From positions 96,515-160,514 of the forward strand of contig JAEUVJ010000057.1 in the NCBI GenBank assembly GCA_016787085.1: 64,000 nucleotides of DNA, read 5' to 3'. Of the stretch, positions 26,451-34,518 are shown piece after piece. Position 1 is the stretch's first letter. Each line of letters begins with the position of its first letter. Source of the DNA: Chitinophagaceae bacterium. GTDB taxonomy: Bacteria > Bacteroidota > Bacteroidia > Chitinophagales > Chitinophagaceae. The notes beneath the pieces were generated by a model. That model was not told the DNA's origin. It made no database searches and was given only the letters and a program-made list of their open reading frames with translations. Position numbers and translations under genes: made by a program.

Positions 26451-27995
26451 ATGAAAAGAATATATAATTATGGATTGCTGGTTCTCGTATTGCTCTTTGC
26501 CGTTTCGTGTGAAAAAGGATTGGAAGGATTGAATAAGAACAAGACCAGCCCTACCTCTGTTGATCCGGTTTTTTTATTAAATAATGCCATCATCAGCACT
26601 TCCTTTCCGGTAAAATCGCTGGTATTTGATATTGGCATTGTACAACAGATGGTGACGCCGAATGGCGGTGTACTGGCAGGCGCCAACTTCAACCAGGACA
26701 GCCGGGATGTAGTGACCCCGCCGATCTGGGCCGTCTACTATCAGAATGTCATCAAGTACACGCATGATGTGATCCTGCGAACAAAAGATCTGCCGGCAAG
26801 AAGTAATCTTTACCAGATGACCCGCATCTTCCATGCTTATGTGTTCATGATCCTGACAGACGAGTATGGAGATATCCCTTATTCGGAAGCCGGGTCCGGT
26901 TATATTGAGCAGGTGCTTTTGCCAAAATATGATAAGCAGCAGGATATCTATACCGACATCATTAAAGAACTGACAGAAGCTTCGGCTGCATTGAACGCAG
27001 CCAATCCGGTTGAAGCATCAGATGTTCTATATGCCGGGAATATCACCAAATGGAAAAAATTCGGCTACTCACTTCTTTTAAGAGCAGGAATGCGGCTCAG
27101 CAAAGCGGATGCAACAAAAGCCCAGTCAACTGTACAGGCCGCTTTTACAGGCGGTGTGATCACCGATAATGCAGACAATGCCTACATACGGCATGATAAT
27201 AATTTCAATCAGCCGATCGGGAATACGCTGAACGGAACAGAAGCTGCCAATTTTTACCTTACAAAACCTTTCGTTGACCAACTGAAAAATACCAGTGACC
27301 CCCGCTTGTCTGCTATCGCTATCCGTTATGTTGGCGCCACTTCCGGCAACGGGCAAACCGTAGCGGTCGGCTCCACCAATGCTGCACAGCAAATAGGGAT
27401 GCCGATAGGAAAAGACAATGGAACTATAACGGCTGCAGCCACTGCAGACGGGCTTGCCAGTTTTTATGATTACAGCCAGGCCGACCGCAGAAGAATAGCG
27501 AAAGCATCCTCGCCGGTATTCCTTGTCACGGCAGCTCAAACCCAGTTATTATTAGCTGAGGCCCGCTTCCGCGGATGGCTCACTACGGGTAACAGTGCTG
27601 CACAATATTTTGCTGATGGCATCAAAGCACATATGGACCAGATGGTGACCTATGATGCCGGCTGTGCCGTAGCCGCAGGAGCACGGGATACATACATTAC
27701 CGCCAATCCCCTTGGAGCTGGTACCGAACTGCAACAGATCAATACCCAATACTGGATCGCTTCATTCCTGAACGGTCCGGAAGCATTTGCCAATTTCAGG
27801 AGGAGCGGGTTCCCGGCATTGACTCCTAATCCCTACGGCCAGCCCAGTAACCCGGATGTTCCCAATGGTACATTCATACGGCGTCTTACGTATCCAACCT
27901 CTGAGCTTTCTGTCAATACAGCGAATGTGAATGCTGCCATCGCTGCACAGGGAGCAGACAAACTAAGTACTAGGATATGGTGGGATAAACCATAA
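26451..27995 (+). CDS. susD: SusD/RagB-family nutrient-binding lipoprotein (SusD-like 2 type)
   Basis: A 514-residue surface lipoprotein: MKRIYNYGLLVLVLLFAVSC is a lipoprotein signal with Cys20. The body fits the SusD/RagB alpha-helical repeat fold: FHAYVFMILTDEYGDIPYSEA, the TPR-like helices around DIYTDIIKELTEASAAL, and a C-terminal NFRRSGFPALTP plus RRLTYP segment. It caps the SusC barrel and captures glycans at the cell surface. It starts 11 bases after susC, as is normal for these pairs. A hairpin at 28034-28063 lies after the stop and may end the transcript. Confidence 0.95.
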   Translation: MKRIYNYGLLVLVLLFAVSCEKGLEGLNKNKTSPTSVDPVFLLNNAIISTSFPVKSLVFDIGIVQQMVTPNGGVLAGANFNQDSRDVVTPPIWAVYYQNVIKYTHDVILRTKDLPARSNLYQMTRIFHAYVFMILTDEYGDIPYSEAGSGYIEQVLLPKYDKQQDIYTDIIKELTEASAALNAANPVEASDVLYAGNITKWKKFGYSLLLRAGMRLSKADATKAQSTVQAAFTGGVITDNADNAYIRHDNNFNQPIGNTLNGTEAANFYLTKPFVDQLKNTSDPRLSAIAIRYVGATSGNGQTVAVGSTNAAQQIGMPIGKDNGTITAAATADGLASFYDYSQADRRRIAKASSPVFLVTAAQTQLLLAEARFRGWLTTGNSAAQYFADGIKAHMDQMVTYDAGCAVAAGARDTYITANPLGAGTELQQINTQYWIASFLNGPEAFANFRRSGFPALTPNPYGQPSNPDVPNGTFIRRLTYPTSELSVNTANVNAAIAAQGADKLSTRIWWDKP

Positions 27996-28033
27996 ACAAA
28001 AAAGCTAAACAGCAGCAGTCGATTTAAGGCAAA

Positions 28034-28063
28034 AAAGACCTTTTGTTTTTACATCAGGTCTTT
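28034..28063 (+). terminator. Possible Rho-independent terminator after susD
   Basis: An 8-base-pair stem, AAAGACCT (28034-28041) with AGGTCTTT (28056-28063), encloses a T-rich 14-base loop and is followed by GTTTCTC. It begins 38 bases after the susD stop. The U-tract is short, so strength is uncertain. Confidence 0.5.
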
Positions 28064-28278
28064 GTTTCTCTAAACAGGATATAACAGGAAGAGAGAATAA
28101 AATCGCCGGGCAAAAAATTATAGGTTGCCGATCATGAAACACCAATAAATTCAACAGTATTGGTCTATATTTACATGGCCTGTATAAGACCGATCGTTTG
28201 CTAAGCGAAGTTGTGTCCTGCAATCAGTCATGCTTTTGTATGCTATGGCTGCGTATGTGATGTAATAATTACTCTACG

Positions 28279-29991
28279 ATGAAGAAACTTAGAAGCGCCG
28301 GTTGGTTTGGCAAAGATGACAAAATGGGTTTTGTGCACCGTTCATGGCTGCGCAACCAGGGCTATCCCGACGACTATTTCAGAGGCAAACCTGTTATTGG
28401 TATTTGTAATACCTGGAGCGAACTCACTCCCTGCAACGGCCATCTCCGCGATTTTGCCGAAGTGGTCAAACGTGGAGTAATAGAAGCCGGCGGGTTCCCC
28501 TTAGAATTTCCTGTCACCTCACTGGGCGAAACGATCATGCGGCCTACTACCATGTTGTTCCGCAATCTCGCCAGTATGGATACCGAAGAAAGTATCCGGG
28601 CCAATCCCATTGATGGCGTTGTATTATTGACCGGTTGTGATAAAACTACTCCCTCTACATTGATGGGCGCCTGTAGTGTGGATATTCCCACCATCGTAGT
28701 GCCCGGCGGACCGATGCTCAACGGACGCTTTAAAGGTGAATGCATCGGCTCAGGTTCATTCAACTGGATGGTAAAAGAAAAACTACTGGTGGAAAATTAT
28801 ACAGAAGCCGACATACTCGAAGCAGAGATCGGTGCAGCCCGCAGCCAGGGGCATTGTATGACGATGGGTACTGCATCAACTATGGCCTGCATGGTGGAAG
28901 CGTTGGGATTAACATTGCCCGGTGCTGCTGCTATCCCGGCTGTTGACTCAAGGAAAAAGGTCATGGCGCAGTTATCCGGAAGAAGGATCGTGGAGATGGT
29001 GAAAGAGGATATGAAGTTGTCGAAAATACTGACAAGAAAAGCTTTTGAAAATTCTATTGTTGTCAATGCCGCAGTAGGCGGCTCTACCAACTTTATCATC
29101 CATTTACTGGCCATAGCAGGACGGATCGGAGTTGAACTGAAACTGGAAGATTTTGATACGATCGGCAGCAAGATACCTTTACTAGTGAACCTTAAACCCT
29201 CCGGCAAATACCTGATGGAAGATTTTTATTATGCAGGCGGTCTGCCGGTTGTTATAAAGGAATTGAAAAAATATTTACATAACGACACGATCACTGTAAA
29301 TGGGAAATCAATAGGCAATAATAATAGTAACCCTGTTTGCTATAACACAGATGTTATCGCCGGTATTGAAAAACCGTTACAGGAAAATGCCGGCATCGCT
29401 GTACTGAAAGGCAATCTTTGCCAGGATGGCGCCGTCATCAAACCTTCCGCAGCGACGACGTCACTGATGAAACATAAAGGCAGGGCCGTGGTATTCGAGA
29501 CGATGGAGGATTATCATCACCGCATTGACGACCCGGCACTTGACATTGACGAAACCTGCGTGATCATTTTAAAAGGTGTGGGTCCCGTGGGCTATCCCGG
29601 TATGCCGGAAGTGGGTAATGTGGACCTACCGTTAAAACTGTTACAGAAAGGCGTCAAAGACATGATACGCATATCCGATGGCAGAATGAGTGGGACAGCA
29701 GCCGGCACCGTAATACTGCATGTCTCTCCTGAATCATCCATCGGCGGTGTACTGGCATTGGTAAAAGACGGGGACATGATCGAACTGGATGTGGAAAAAA
29801 GAAAGCTGCATTTAGACATCAGTGATGATGAGTTGCAAAAAAGAAAAGCAGCCTGGAAAAAACCAGAACCAATGGCGACAAGAGGCTATGTAAAGTTTTA
29901 TATTGATCATGTGCAGCAGGCGCACCTCGGTGCAGACCTGGATATACTGCAGGGAGGATCGGGTGATGAAGTAACAAGGGATTTGCATTAA
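28279..29991 (+). CDS. IlvD/Edd-family aldonate dehydratase (L-arabinonate/D-xylonate dehydratase type)
   Basis: A 570-residue Fe-S dehydratase. Cys ligands are in CNTWSELTPCNGH (the first Cys), TGCDKTTP and GHCMTMGTAST, the pattern seen for [2Fe-2S] aldonate dehydratases. Segments such as PSGKYLMEDFYYAGGLP and RISDGRMSGTA match sugar-acid dehydratases better than dihydroxy-acid dehydratase IlvD. It converts an aldonate to a 2-keto-3-deoxy acid in the cytoplasm. The next genes encode a lactonase, a FAH-family enzyme and a GntP permease, which makes a non-phosphorylative pentonate or hexonate pathway likely. L-arabinonate and D-xylonate are the best candidate substrates. Confidence 0.9.
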   Translation: MKKLRSAGWFGKDDKMGFVHRSWLRNQGYPDDYFRGKPVIGICNTWSELTPCNGHLRDFAEVVKRGVIEAGGFPLEFPVTSLGETIMRPTTMLFRNLASMDTEESIRANPIDGVVLLTGCDKTTPSTLMGACSVDIPTIVVPGGPMLNGRFKGECIGSGSFNWMVKEKLLVENYTEADILEAEIGAARSQGHCMTMGTASTMACMVEALGLTLPGAAAIPAVDSRKKVMAQLSGRRIVEMVKEDMKLSKILTRKAFENSIVVNAAVGGSTNFIIHLLAIAGRIGVELKLEDFDTIGSKIPLLVNLKPSGKYLMEDFYYAGGLPVVIKELKKYLHNDTITVNGKSIGNNNSNPVCYNTDVIAGIEKPLQENAGIAVLKGNLCQDGAVIKPSAATTSLMKHKGRAVVFETMEDYHHRIDDPALDIDETCVIILKGVGPVGYPGMPEVGNVDLPLKLLQKGVKDMIRISDGRMSGTAAGTVILHVSPESSIGGVLALVKDGDMIELDVEKRKLHLDISDDELQKRKAAWKKPEPMATRGYVKFYIDHVQQAHLGADLDILQGGSGDEVTRDLH

Positions 29992-29993
29992 AA

Positions 29994-30014
29994 CCCCTGT
30001 CCCCTAAAGGGGAA
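29994..30014. repeat. Small C-block/G-block intergenic element, copy 1
   Basis: Two bases after the dehydratase stop is CCCC, then CCCCTAAAGGGG (30001-30012) followed by AAC. A closely similar element follows the next gene at 31087-31108. The short hairpin it can form (5 base pairs) is too weak to call a terminator with confidence. Elements of this look are dispersed between genes in several Bacteroidota genomes, as far as I recall. Confidence 0.5.
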
Positions 30015-30066
30015 CATGACTTTCTGCATCTGACACTATACTGAAAAGCACATAAATAGCTTGCGT

Positions 30067-31086
30067 ATGAAAAAAAATTTATTCCTTTTCTGTTGTATGG
30101 CCGTTATGGCGTGCAACGATCAGCCTAAACAAAATACCACTGATGTGAAATACAAGACTACCGGCAGCGTAGAAAAACTGGACCCTGCGTTGGATGCCAT
30201 CATTGACACCGCCGCAAAGGCTGAGATCATCGCGGAAGGATTTGAGTGGAGTGAAGGCCCCCTATGGATCGAAAAACACAATATGCTGTTGTTTAGCGAC
30301 GTCCCTACGAACACGATCTATAAATGGACAGAAGAAAAGGGAAAAGAAGTTTACCTGAAACCATCCGGCTATACCGGCGAAACGCCATCAGAATCCAGGG
30401 AGCCCGGCAGTAACGGGTTAACACTTGATAAGAACGGCAATCTTGTTTTATGTCAGCATGGCAACCGACAAATGGCCCGGATGGATGCACCCCTTGACAA
30501 ACCTGAAGCAAAGTACATCACCATTGCCGGTACGTATAATGGCAAAAGATTCAGCAGCCCAAACGATGCAGTATATAATTCACAGGGTGAATTATTCTTT
30601 ACAGATCCACCTTACGGACTGGGAACACAGGATGACACGGATCCAAAAAAAGAAACCCCATTCAATGGAGTATATAAAGTGACCGTCGCCGGGGAAACAG
30701 TGCTTGTCACTGATTCGATTACCCGCCCTAACGGCATCGCTTTTCTGCCCGGAGAAAAAACATTGCTGGTAGCCAGCTCTGACGGGGCCAAACCTAACTG
30801 GTATGCCTTTGATGTGAATGATCACGGCACATTCAGCAACGGAGGGATATTCTACAGTGCGATCGGCAGTTCAGGCGAAAAAGGTTTGCCCGACGGGTTC
30901 AAGGTTGATAAACAGGGAAACGTTTTTGCGACAGGTCCCGGTGGTATATGGATATTCAATAAAGAAGGAAAGCTGCTGGGCAAATACAAGGTCCCGGAAG
31001 CTACTTCCAATTGCGCTTTATCACCGGATGAAAGAACATTGTATATCACCAATGACATGTACCTGCTCCGTCTGAAAATGAGATAA
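30067..31086 (+). CDS. SMP-30/gluconolactonase-family lactonase, predicted lipoprotein
   Basis: A 339-residue lactonase of the SMP-30/gluconolactonase/LRE group. The ATG at 30067 is used; a TTG two codons earlier is unlikely. The signal MKKNLFLFCCMAVMAC ends in a lipobox Cys, so the enzyme should be membrane-anchored outside the cytoplasm. Metal-site segments are visible: EGFEWSEGPLW (Glu ligand), FSSPNDAVY, RPNGIAF (Asn) and GLPDGFKVD (Asp). It opens aldonolactones to aldonates. It lies between an aldonate dehydratase gene and a FAH-family gene. Its export signal means lactone opening may happen before GntP-type uptake of the acid. Confidence 0.9.
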   Translation: MKKNLFLFCCMAVMACNDQPKQNTTDVKYKTTGSVEKLDPALDAIIDTAAKAEIIAEGFEWSEGPLWIEKHNMLLFSDVPTNTIYKWTEEKGKEVYLKPSGYTGETPSESREPGSNGLTLDKNGNLVLCQHGNRQMARMDAPLDKPEAKYITIAGTYNGKRFSSPNDAVYNSQGELFFTDPPYGLGTQDDTDPKKETPFNGVYKVTVAGETVLVTDSITRPNGIAFLPGEKTLLVASSDGAKPNWYAFDVNDHGTFSNGGIFYSAIGSSGEKGLPDGFKVDKQGNVFATGPGGIWIFNKEGKLLGKYKVPEATSNCALSPDERTLYITNDMYLLRLKMR

Positions 31087-31108
31087 CCCCCCGCTCTCTA
31101 AAGGGGAA
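31087..31108. repeat. Small C-block/G-block intergenic element, copy 2
   Basis: CCCCCC, then GCTCTCTAAAGGGGAA, directly after the lactonase stop. It matches the element at 29994-30014 in layout (C run, CTAAAGGGGAA) and in position relative to the preceding stop codon. Confidence 0.5.
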
Positions 31109-31141
31109 TAAAGAAAATTACAGTCATAATTAAACAAATAA

Positions 31142-31963
31142 ATGAAAGTATACAGAACAACAAACGGTATCGTACTGGAAAAAGGGAACAGGTACTACCG
31201 TTTACAGGAAGACAACTGGGATGCATTCATCAATGATGACAACCTTTTCCAAAAGCTGACCAGGGTTACCGCTGATGAGATTGCCACTATAAACGATAAT
31301 GAAATACTGGCTCCCCTATCGGACCAGGAGCTGTGGGCCTGCGGGGTGACGTATCTGCGTAGCAAAGTAGGCCGCCAGGAAGAATCCAAAGCATCCGGTG
31401 GCGCCGACTTCTATGCCAAAGTATATGAAGCGGAAAGACCGGAAGTATTTTTCAAAGCCACTGCTCACCGCGTTGTGGGTCACGGAGCAAAAGTGAATAT
31501 CCGCAAAGACTCCACCTGGGATGTGCCCGAACCCGAATTAACATTGGTCGTTACTCCATCCGGAAAAATTATCGGCTATACGATCGGCAACGATATGAGC
31601 AGCCGCAGTATCGAAGGAGAAAACCCCCTGTACCTGCCGCAGGCCAAGACCTATGATGCCTGTGCAGCAGTAGGTCCCTGCATTTTCATAACGGATAAGC
31701 CCCTGGATGCAACTACATTGATCCGTCTTGAAATAAACAGGGGTCAGAAGAAGGTGTTTGAAGGCACGGTGGGTATTGATCAAATGAAAAGAACGCCGGA
31801 AGAGCTGGTATCCTTTGTGTACCGGGAATGTTCTTTTCCTCACGGCTGTATGATCATGACAGGAACAGGCATTGTGCCCGGAAGCGATTTTACATTGAAG
31901 TCCGGCGACGAAATAAAAATTACGATTGACCATATTGGAACATTAATAAATACAGTCCGGTAA
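31142..31963 (+). CDS. Fumarylacetoacetate hydrolase-family enzyme, putative 2-keto-3-deoxy-pentonate dehydratase
   Basis: A 273-residue FAH-fold protein without a signal peptide. The metal site is visible as WDVPEPELTLVV (two Glu) and a later Asp-containing segment (IGNDMSSRSIEGENPLYLPQ); TYDACAAVGPCIF is also typical. In sugar-acid operons this branch removes water from 2-keto-3-deoxy-pentonate to give 2,5-dioxopentanoate (alpha-ketoglutarate semialdehyde). That fits the upstream dehydratase and lactonase and the downstream GntP permease. A hydrolase of another acylpyruvate is possible. The semialdehyde dehydrogenase that would finish the route is not encoded in this window. Confidence 0.85.
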   Translation: MKVYRTTNGIVLEKGNRYYRLQEDNWDAFINDDNLFQKLTRVTADEIATINDNEILAPLSDQELWACGVTYLRSKVGRQEESKASGGADFYAKVYEAERPEVFFKATAHRVVGHGAKVNIRKDSTWDVPEPELTLVVTPSGKIIGYTIGNDMSSRSIEGENPLYLPQAKTYDACAAVGPCIFITDKPLDATTLIRLEINRGQKKVFEGTVGIDQMKRTPEELVSFVYRECSFPHGCMIMTGTGIVPGSDFTLKSGDEIKITIDHIGTLINTVR

Positions 31964-32010
31964 CAGAAGTGATCAGTGGTCAAGAGATAGTACGACATAA
32001 GGCCTCTGTC

Positions 32011-32040
32011 CACTCACCACTCACCATTCACCACTCACCA
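32011..32040. repeat. Tandem degenerate ACTCACC repeat upstream of GntP gene
   Basis: Four near-perfect tandem copies of a CACTCACCA-like unit (CACTCACCACTCACCATTCA and on) end directly before the GntP start codon at 32042. The same motif flanks the four-helix-bundle gene at 44224-44243 and 44684-44720. A short AGTGGTCA in reverse orientation occurs at 31976-31982, so this may be a solo remnant of the same element. Confidence 0.7.
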
Positions 32041-32041
32041 T

Positions 32042-33367
32042 ATGATCTTCCTCATCATCATACTTGCCATTGCACTGCAAATTTTTCTGACGTACAAAAA
32101 GCTCAGCCCCTTCCTGTCATTACTGATCGTGGCCATATTTGCCGGTTTTTCACTCGGCATGTCCCCTGAAGCCATACTGGCTTCCATCAAAAAAGGAGTA
32201 GGTGATACTTTGGGAGGACTGGCGCTGATCATTTGCCTGGGAGCGATACTGGGAAAGATCCTGGAAGCAGGTGGTGCGACAGAAAAAATATCGTCCACCC
32301 TGATCCGTTCTTTCGGGCAAAAGAATATTCAATGGGCCATCCTCGTCACAGGTTTCCTGATCGGCATACCGCTTTATTATAATGCAGGGTTTGTGATACT
32401 CGTACCACTGGTATTTTCCATTGCACGAAAAGCAAATCTTTCTTTGTTGTATGTGGCCATACCGATGGCGGCAGCATTATCTACCACCCATTGCTTTCTG
32501 CCACCGCATCCCGGTCCTGCATACCTGGTCACCACGTTTGATAAAATGGTGAGAACAGACATGGGAAAGACACTTATGTATGGATTTATCATTACCATCC
32601 CTGTGGTGATCATTGCCGGTCCCTTGTTAGGAAGGATGCTGAAAAACATAAAGACAGATATAAGTTCCTCCTTCTTGTCTGCTGAAACAAAACCTGCCAA
32701 TAAGTTGCCCGCCGGGTTTCCCAGTTTTTTTATCGGTTTGCTTCCTGTTTTACTGATCACTTTTTCGGTGATCGCTGATAACTTCCTCGCCAGTGATTCA
32801 TTCCTGAAAAGGATAATCATGTTTCTCGGCGACCCAACCATCGCTTTGTTGCTGGCCGTATTGGCCGCTATTGCGTATTTTGTTTTGCAGGCAGGTAAAA
32901 CCATGGATACAGGGATGAAGTGGTTGTCTGAAGCCATCTCCGGGATCGCTGTCATATTGCTGATCATTACAGCGGGTGGTGTTTTCAAACAGGTATTACA
33001 GGATAGTGGCACGGATAAATATATTGCCTCATTCAGCAGTAAATGGCAGATGCCACCGCTGGTATTCGGCTGGGTAGTGACGGCCTTATTAAGAGTGGCG
33101 ATCGGGTCTGCCACGGTAGCAGGTATTACCGCAGCCGGTGTGGTTTCACCGCTGGTAGCATCCGGCACCGTTTCACCCGAACTGATGGTACTTGCTGTTG
33201 GCACCGGCAGTGTATTCGGATCGCATGTAAATGATTCGGGGTTCTGGATGTTCAAGGAATTCTTCAACCTTTCTTTGAAACAAACCTTCCTGTCATGGAC
33301 GGTCATGGAAACACTGATATCCATATTGGGTTTGATCGGAGTCCTGATACTTGACATTTTTGTTTAA
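32042..33367 (+). CDS. GntP-family gluconate/sugar-acid permease
   Basis: A 441-residue inner-membrane permease with about twelve hydrophobic segments. GntP-family landmarks are GGLALIICLGAILGKILEAGGATEKIS near the N-terminus, LSTTHCFLPPHPGPAY, and the C-terminal RVAIGSATVAGITAAG and GSHVNDSGFWMFKEFF. It imports gluconate-like acids by proton symport. It is the last gene of the dehydratase-lactonase-FAH group, so its substrate is probably the aldonate that this group consumes. The region just before its start is made of the heptamer repeat, which leaves little room for a normal ribosome-binding sequence. Confidence 0.93.
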   Translation: MIFLIIILAIALQIFLTYKKLSPFLSLLIVAIFAGFSLGMSPEAILASIKKGVGDTLGGLALIICLGAILGKILEAGGATEKISSTLIRSFGQKNIQWAILVTGFLIGIPLYYNAGFVILVPLVFSIARKANLSLLYVAIPMAAALSTTHCFLPPHPGPAYLVTTFDKMVRTDMGKTLMYGFIITIPVVIIAGPLLGRMLKNIKTDISSSFLSAETKPANKLPAGFPSFFIGLLPVLLITFSVIADNFLASDSFLKRIIMFLGDPTIALLLAVLAAIAYFVLQAGKTMDTGMKWLSEAISGIAVILLIITAGGVFKQVLQDSGTDKYIASFSSKWQMPPLVFGWVVTALLRVAIGSATVAGITAAGVVSPLVASGTVSPELMVLAVGTGSVFGSHVNDSGFWMFKEFFNLSLKQTFLSWTVMETLISILGLIGVLILDIFV

Positions 33368-33461
33368 ATACAACAGCCATTGTACTGCACAGATCAGCTT
33401 TTATTCATCTCCTGTTAACTACATTTGGCGTCAGATAATTTAAAATACTATACCCTGTTTT

Positions 33462-34505
33462 ATGAGCAACACAAAAGCCTATGCCGCATTGAATGCAAAA
33501 GATCCGCTGGCCCCTTTTCAATTTGACAGAAGAGATGTACGTCCCGGAGATGTACAGGTAGAAATATTGTACTGCGGTGTTTGCCACAGCGATATTCACC
33601 AGGTAAGGGATGAGTGGGACGAATCCATCTACCCGATGGTGCCCGGTCATGAGATCGTAGGCCGTGTAAGTAAAGTGGGAAACAATGTAAAGAAGTTCAA
33701 AGTGGGTGATCTTGCCGGGGTCGGCGTCATGGTGGACAGTTGCCGTACCTGTAAGAATTGTAAAAAAGAAATGGAACAATACTGCGTGGACGGAATGACC
33801 GGCACGTATAATGCTTATGAAAGAGATGGCGTCACGGTAGCTCAAGGTGGTTATTCATCAATGATCGTAACGGATGAAAGATATGTATATCATATTTCTG
33901 AAAAACTGGATCTCGCCGGTGTGGCGCCGCTCCTGTGTGCAGGCATTACCACGTATTCCCCGTTGCGCTATGCCGGCGTCACATCCGGGATGAAAGTAGG
34001 TGTAGTTGGCTTAGGAGGTTTGGGACACATGGGTGTAAAGTTTGCTGTTTCCTTTGGCGCGGAAGTAACACTCATCAGCACCTCCCCTTCCAAACAAAAA
34101 GATGCGGAACGGTTAGGCGCTCACAAGTTCCTGCTGTCAACCGATGAAAAACAAATGAAAGATGCGGATAGTTCCTTTGATGTGATCCTGAATACCATCT
34201 CTGCCAATCATAATTATAAAAAGTATCTTGACCTGCTTGACCTGAACGGCAAAATGCTGGTAGTGGGATTACCATCGGAACACCCGAAGACAAGCCCCTT
34301 TGCGTTGATCAAAAACCGAAGGAGCATCACTGGCTCTATGATCGGCGGCACCAAAGAAACACAGGAGATGCTCGACTATTGTGCGGAAAAAAATATCGTG
34401 GCCGATGTAGAGGTCATTCCCATTCAGCAGATCAACGAAGCGTACGAAAGAATGATAAAGAATGATGTGAGATACCGTTTTGTGATAGATATGAAGACGC
34501 TGTGA
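33462..34505 (+). CDS. Zinc-dependent NAD(P) alcohol dehydrogenase (YahK/CAD type)
   Basis: A 347-residue medium-chain dehydrogenase. Catalytic zinc ligands are in CGVCHSDIHQVRDEW (Cys) and GHEIVGRV (His-Glu); structural zinc is bound by four Cys in CRTCKNCKKEMEQYC; the Rossmann motif is GLGGLGHMGVKFA. The family member YahK of E. coli reduces broad aldehydes with NADPH. Here it stands alone with 94 bases upstream, downstream of the sugar-acid genes. It could reduce aldehydes released by aldolases, such as glycolaldehyde or glyceraldehyde. That link is inference. Confidence 0.92.
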   Translation: MSNTKAYAALNAKDPLAPFQFDRRDVRPGDVQVEILYCGVCHSDIHQVRDEWDESIYPMVPGHEIVGRVSKVGNNVKKFKVGDLAGVGVMVDSCRTCKNCKKEMEQYCVDGMTGTYNAYERDGVTVAQGGYSSMIVTDERYVYHISEKLDLAGVAPLLCAGITTYSPLRYAGVTSGMKVGVVGLGGLGHMGVKFAVSFGAEVTLISTSPSKQKDAERLGAHKFLLSTDEKQMKDADSSFDVILNTISANHNYKKYLDLLDLNGKMLVVGLPSEHPKTSPFALIKNRRSITGSMIGGTKETQEMLDYCAEKNIVADVEVIPIQQINEAYERMIKNDVRYRFVIDMKTL

Positions 34506-34518
34506 TAGCAGCGAGTGA

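Noticed and set aside
32377..33357. 326-codon open frame on the - strand
   Set aside because: It is fully antisense to the clear GntP permease gene and has no family pattern; it is a codon-bias shadow.
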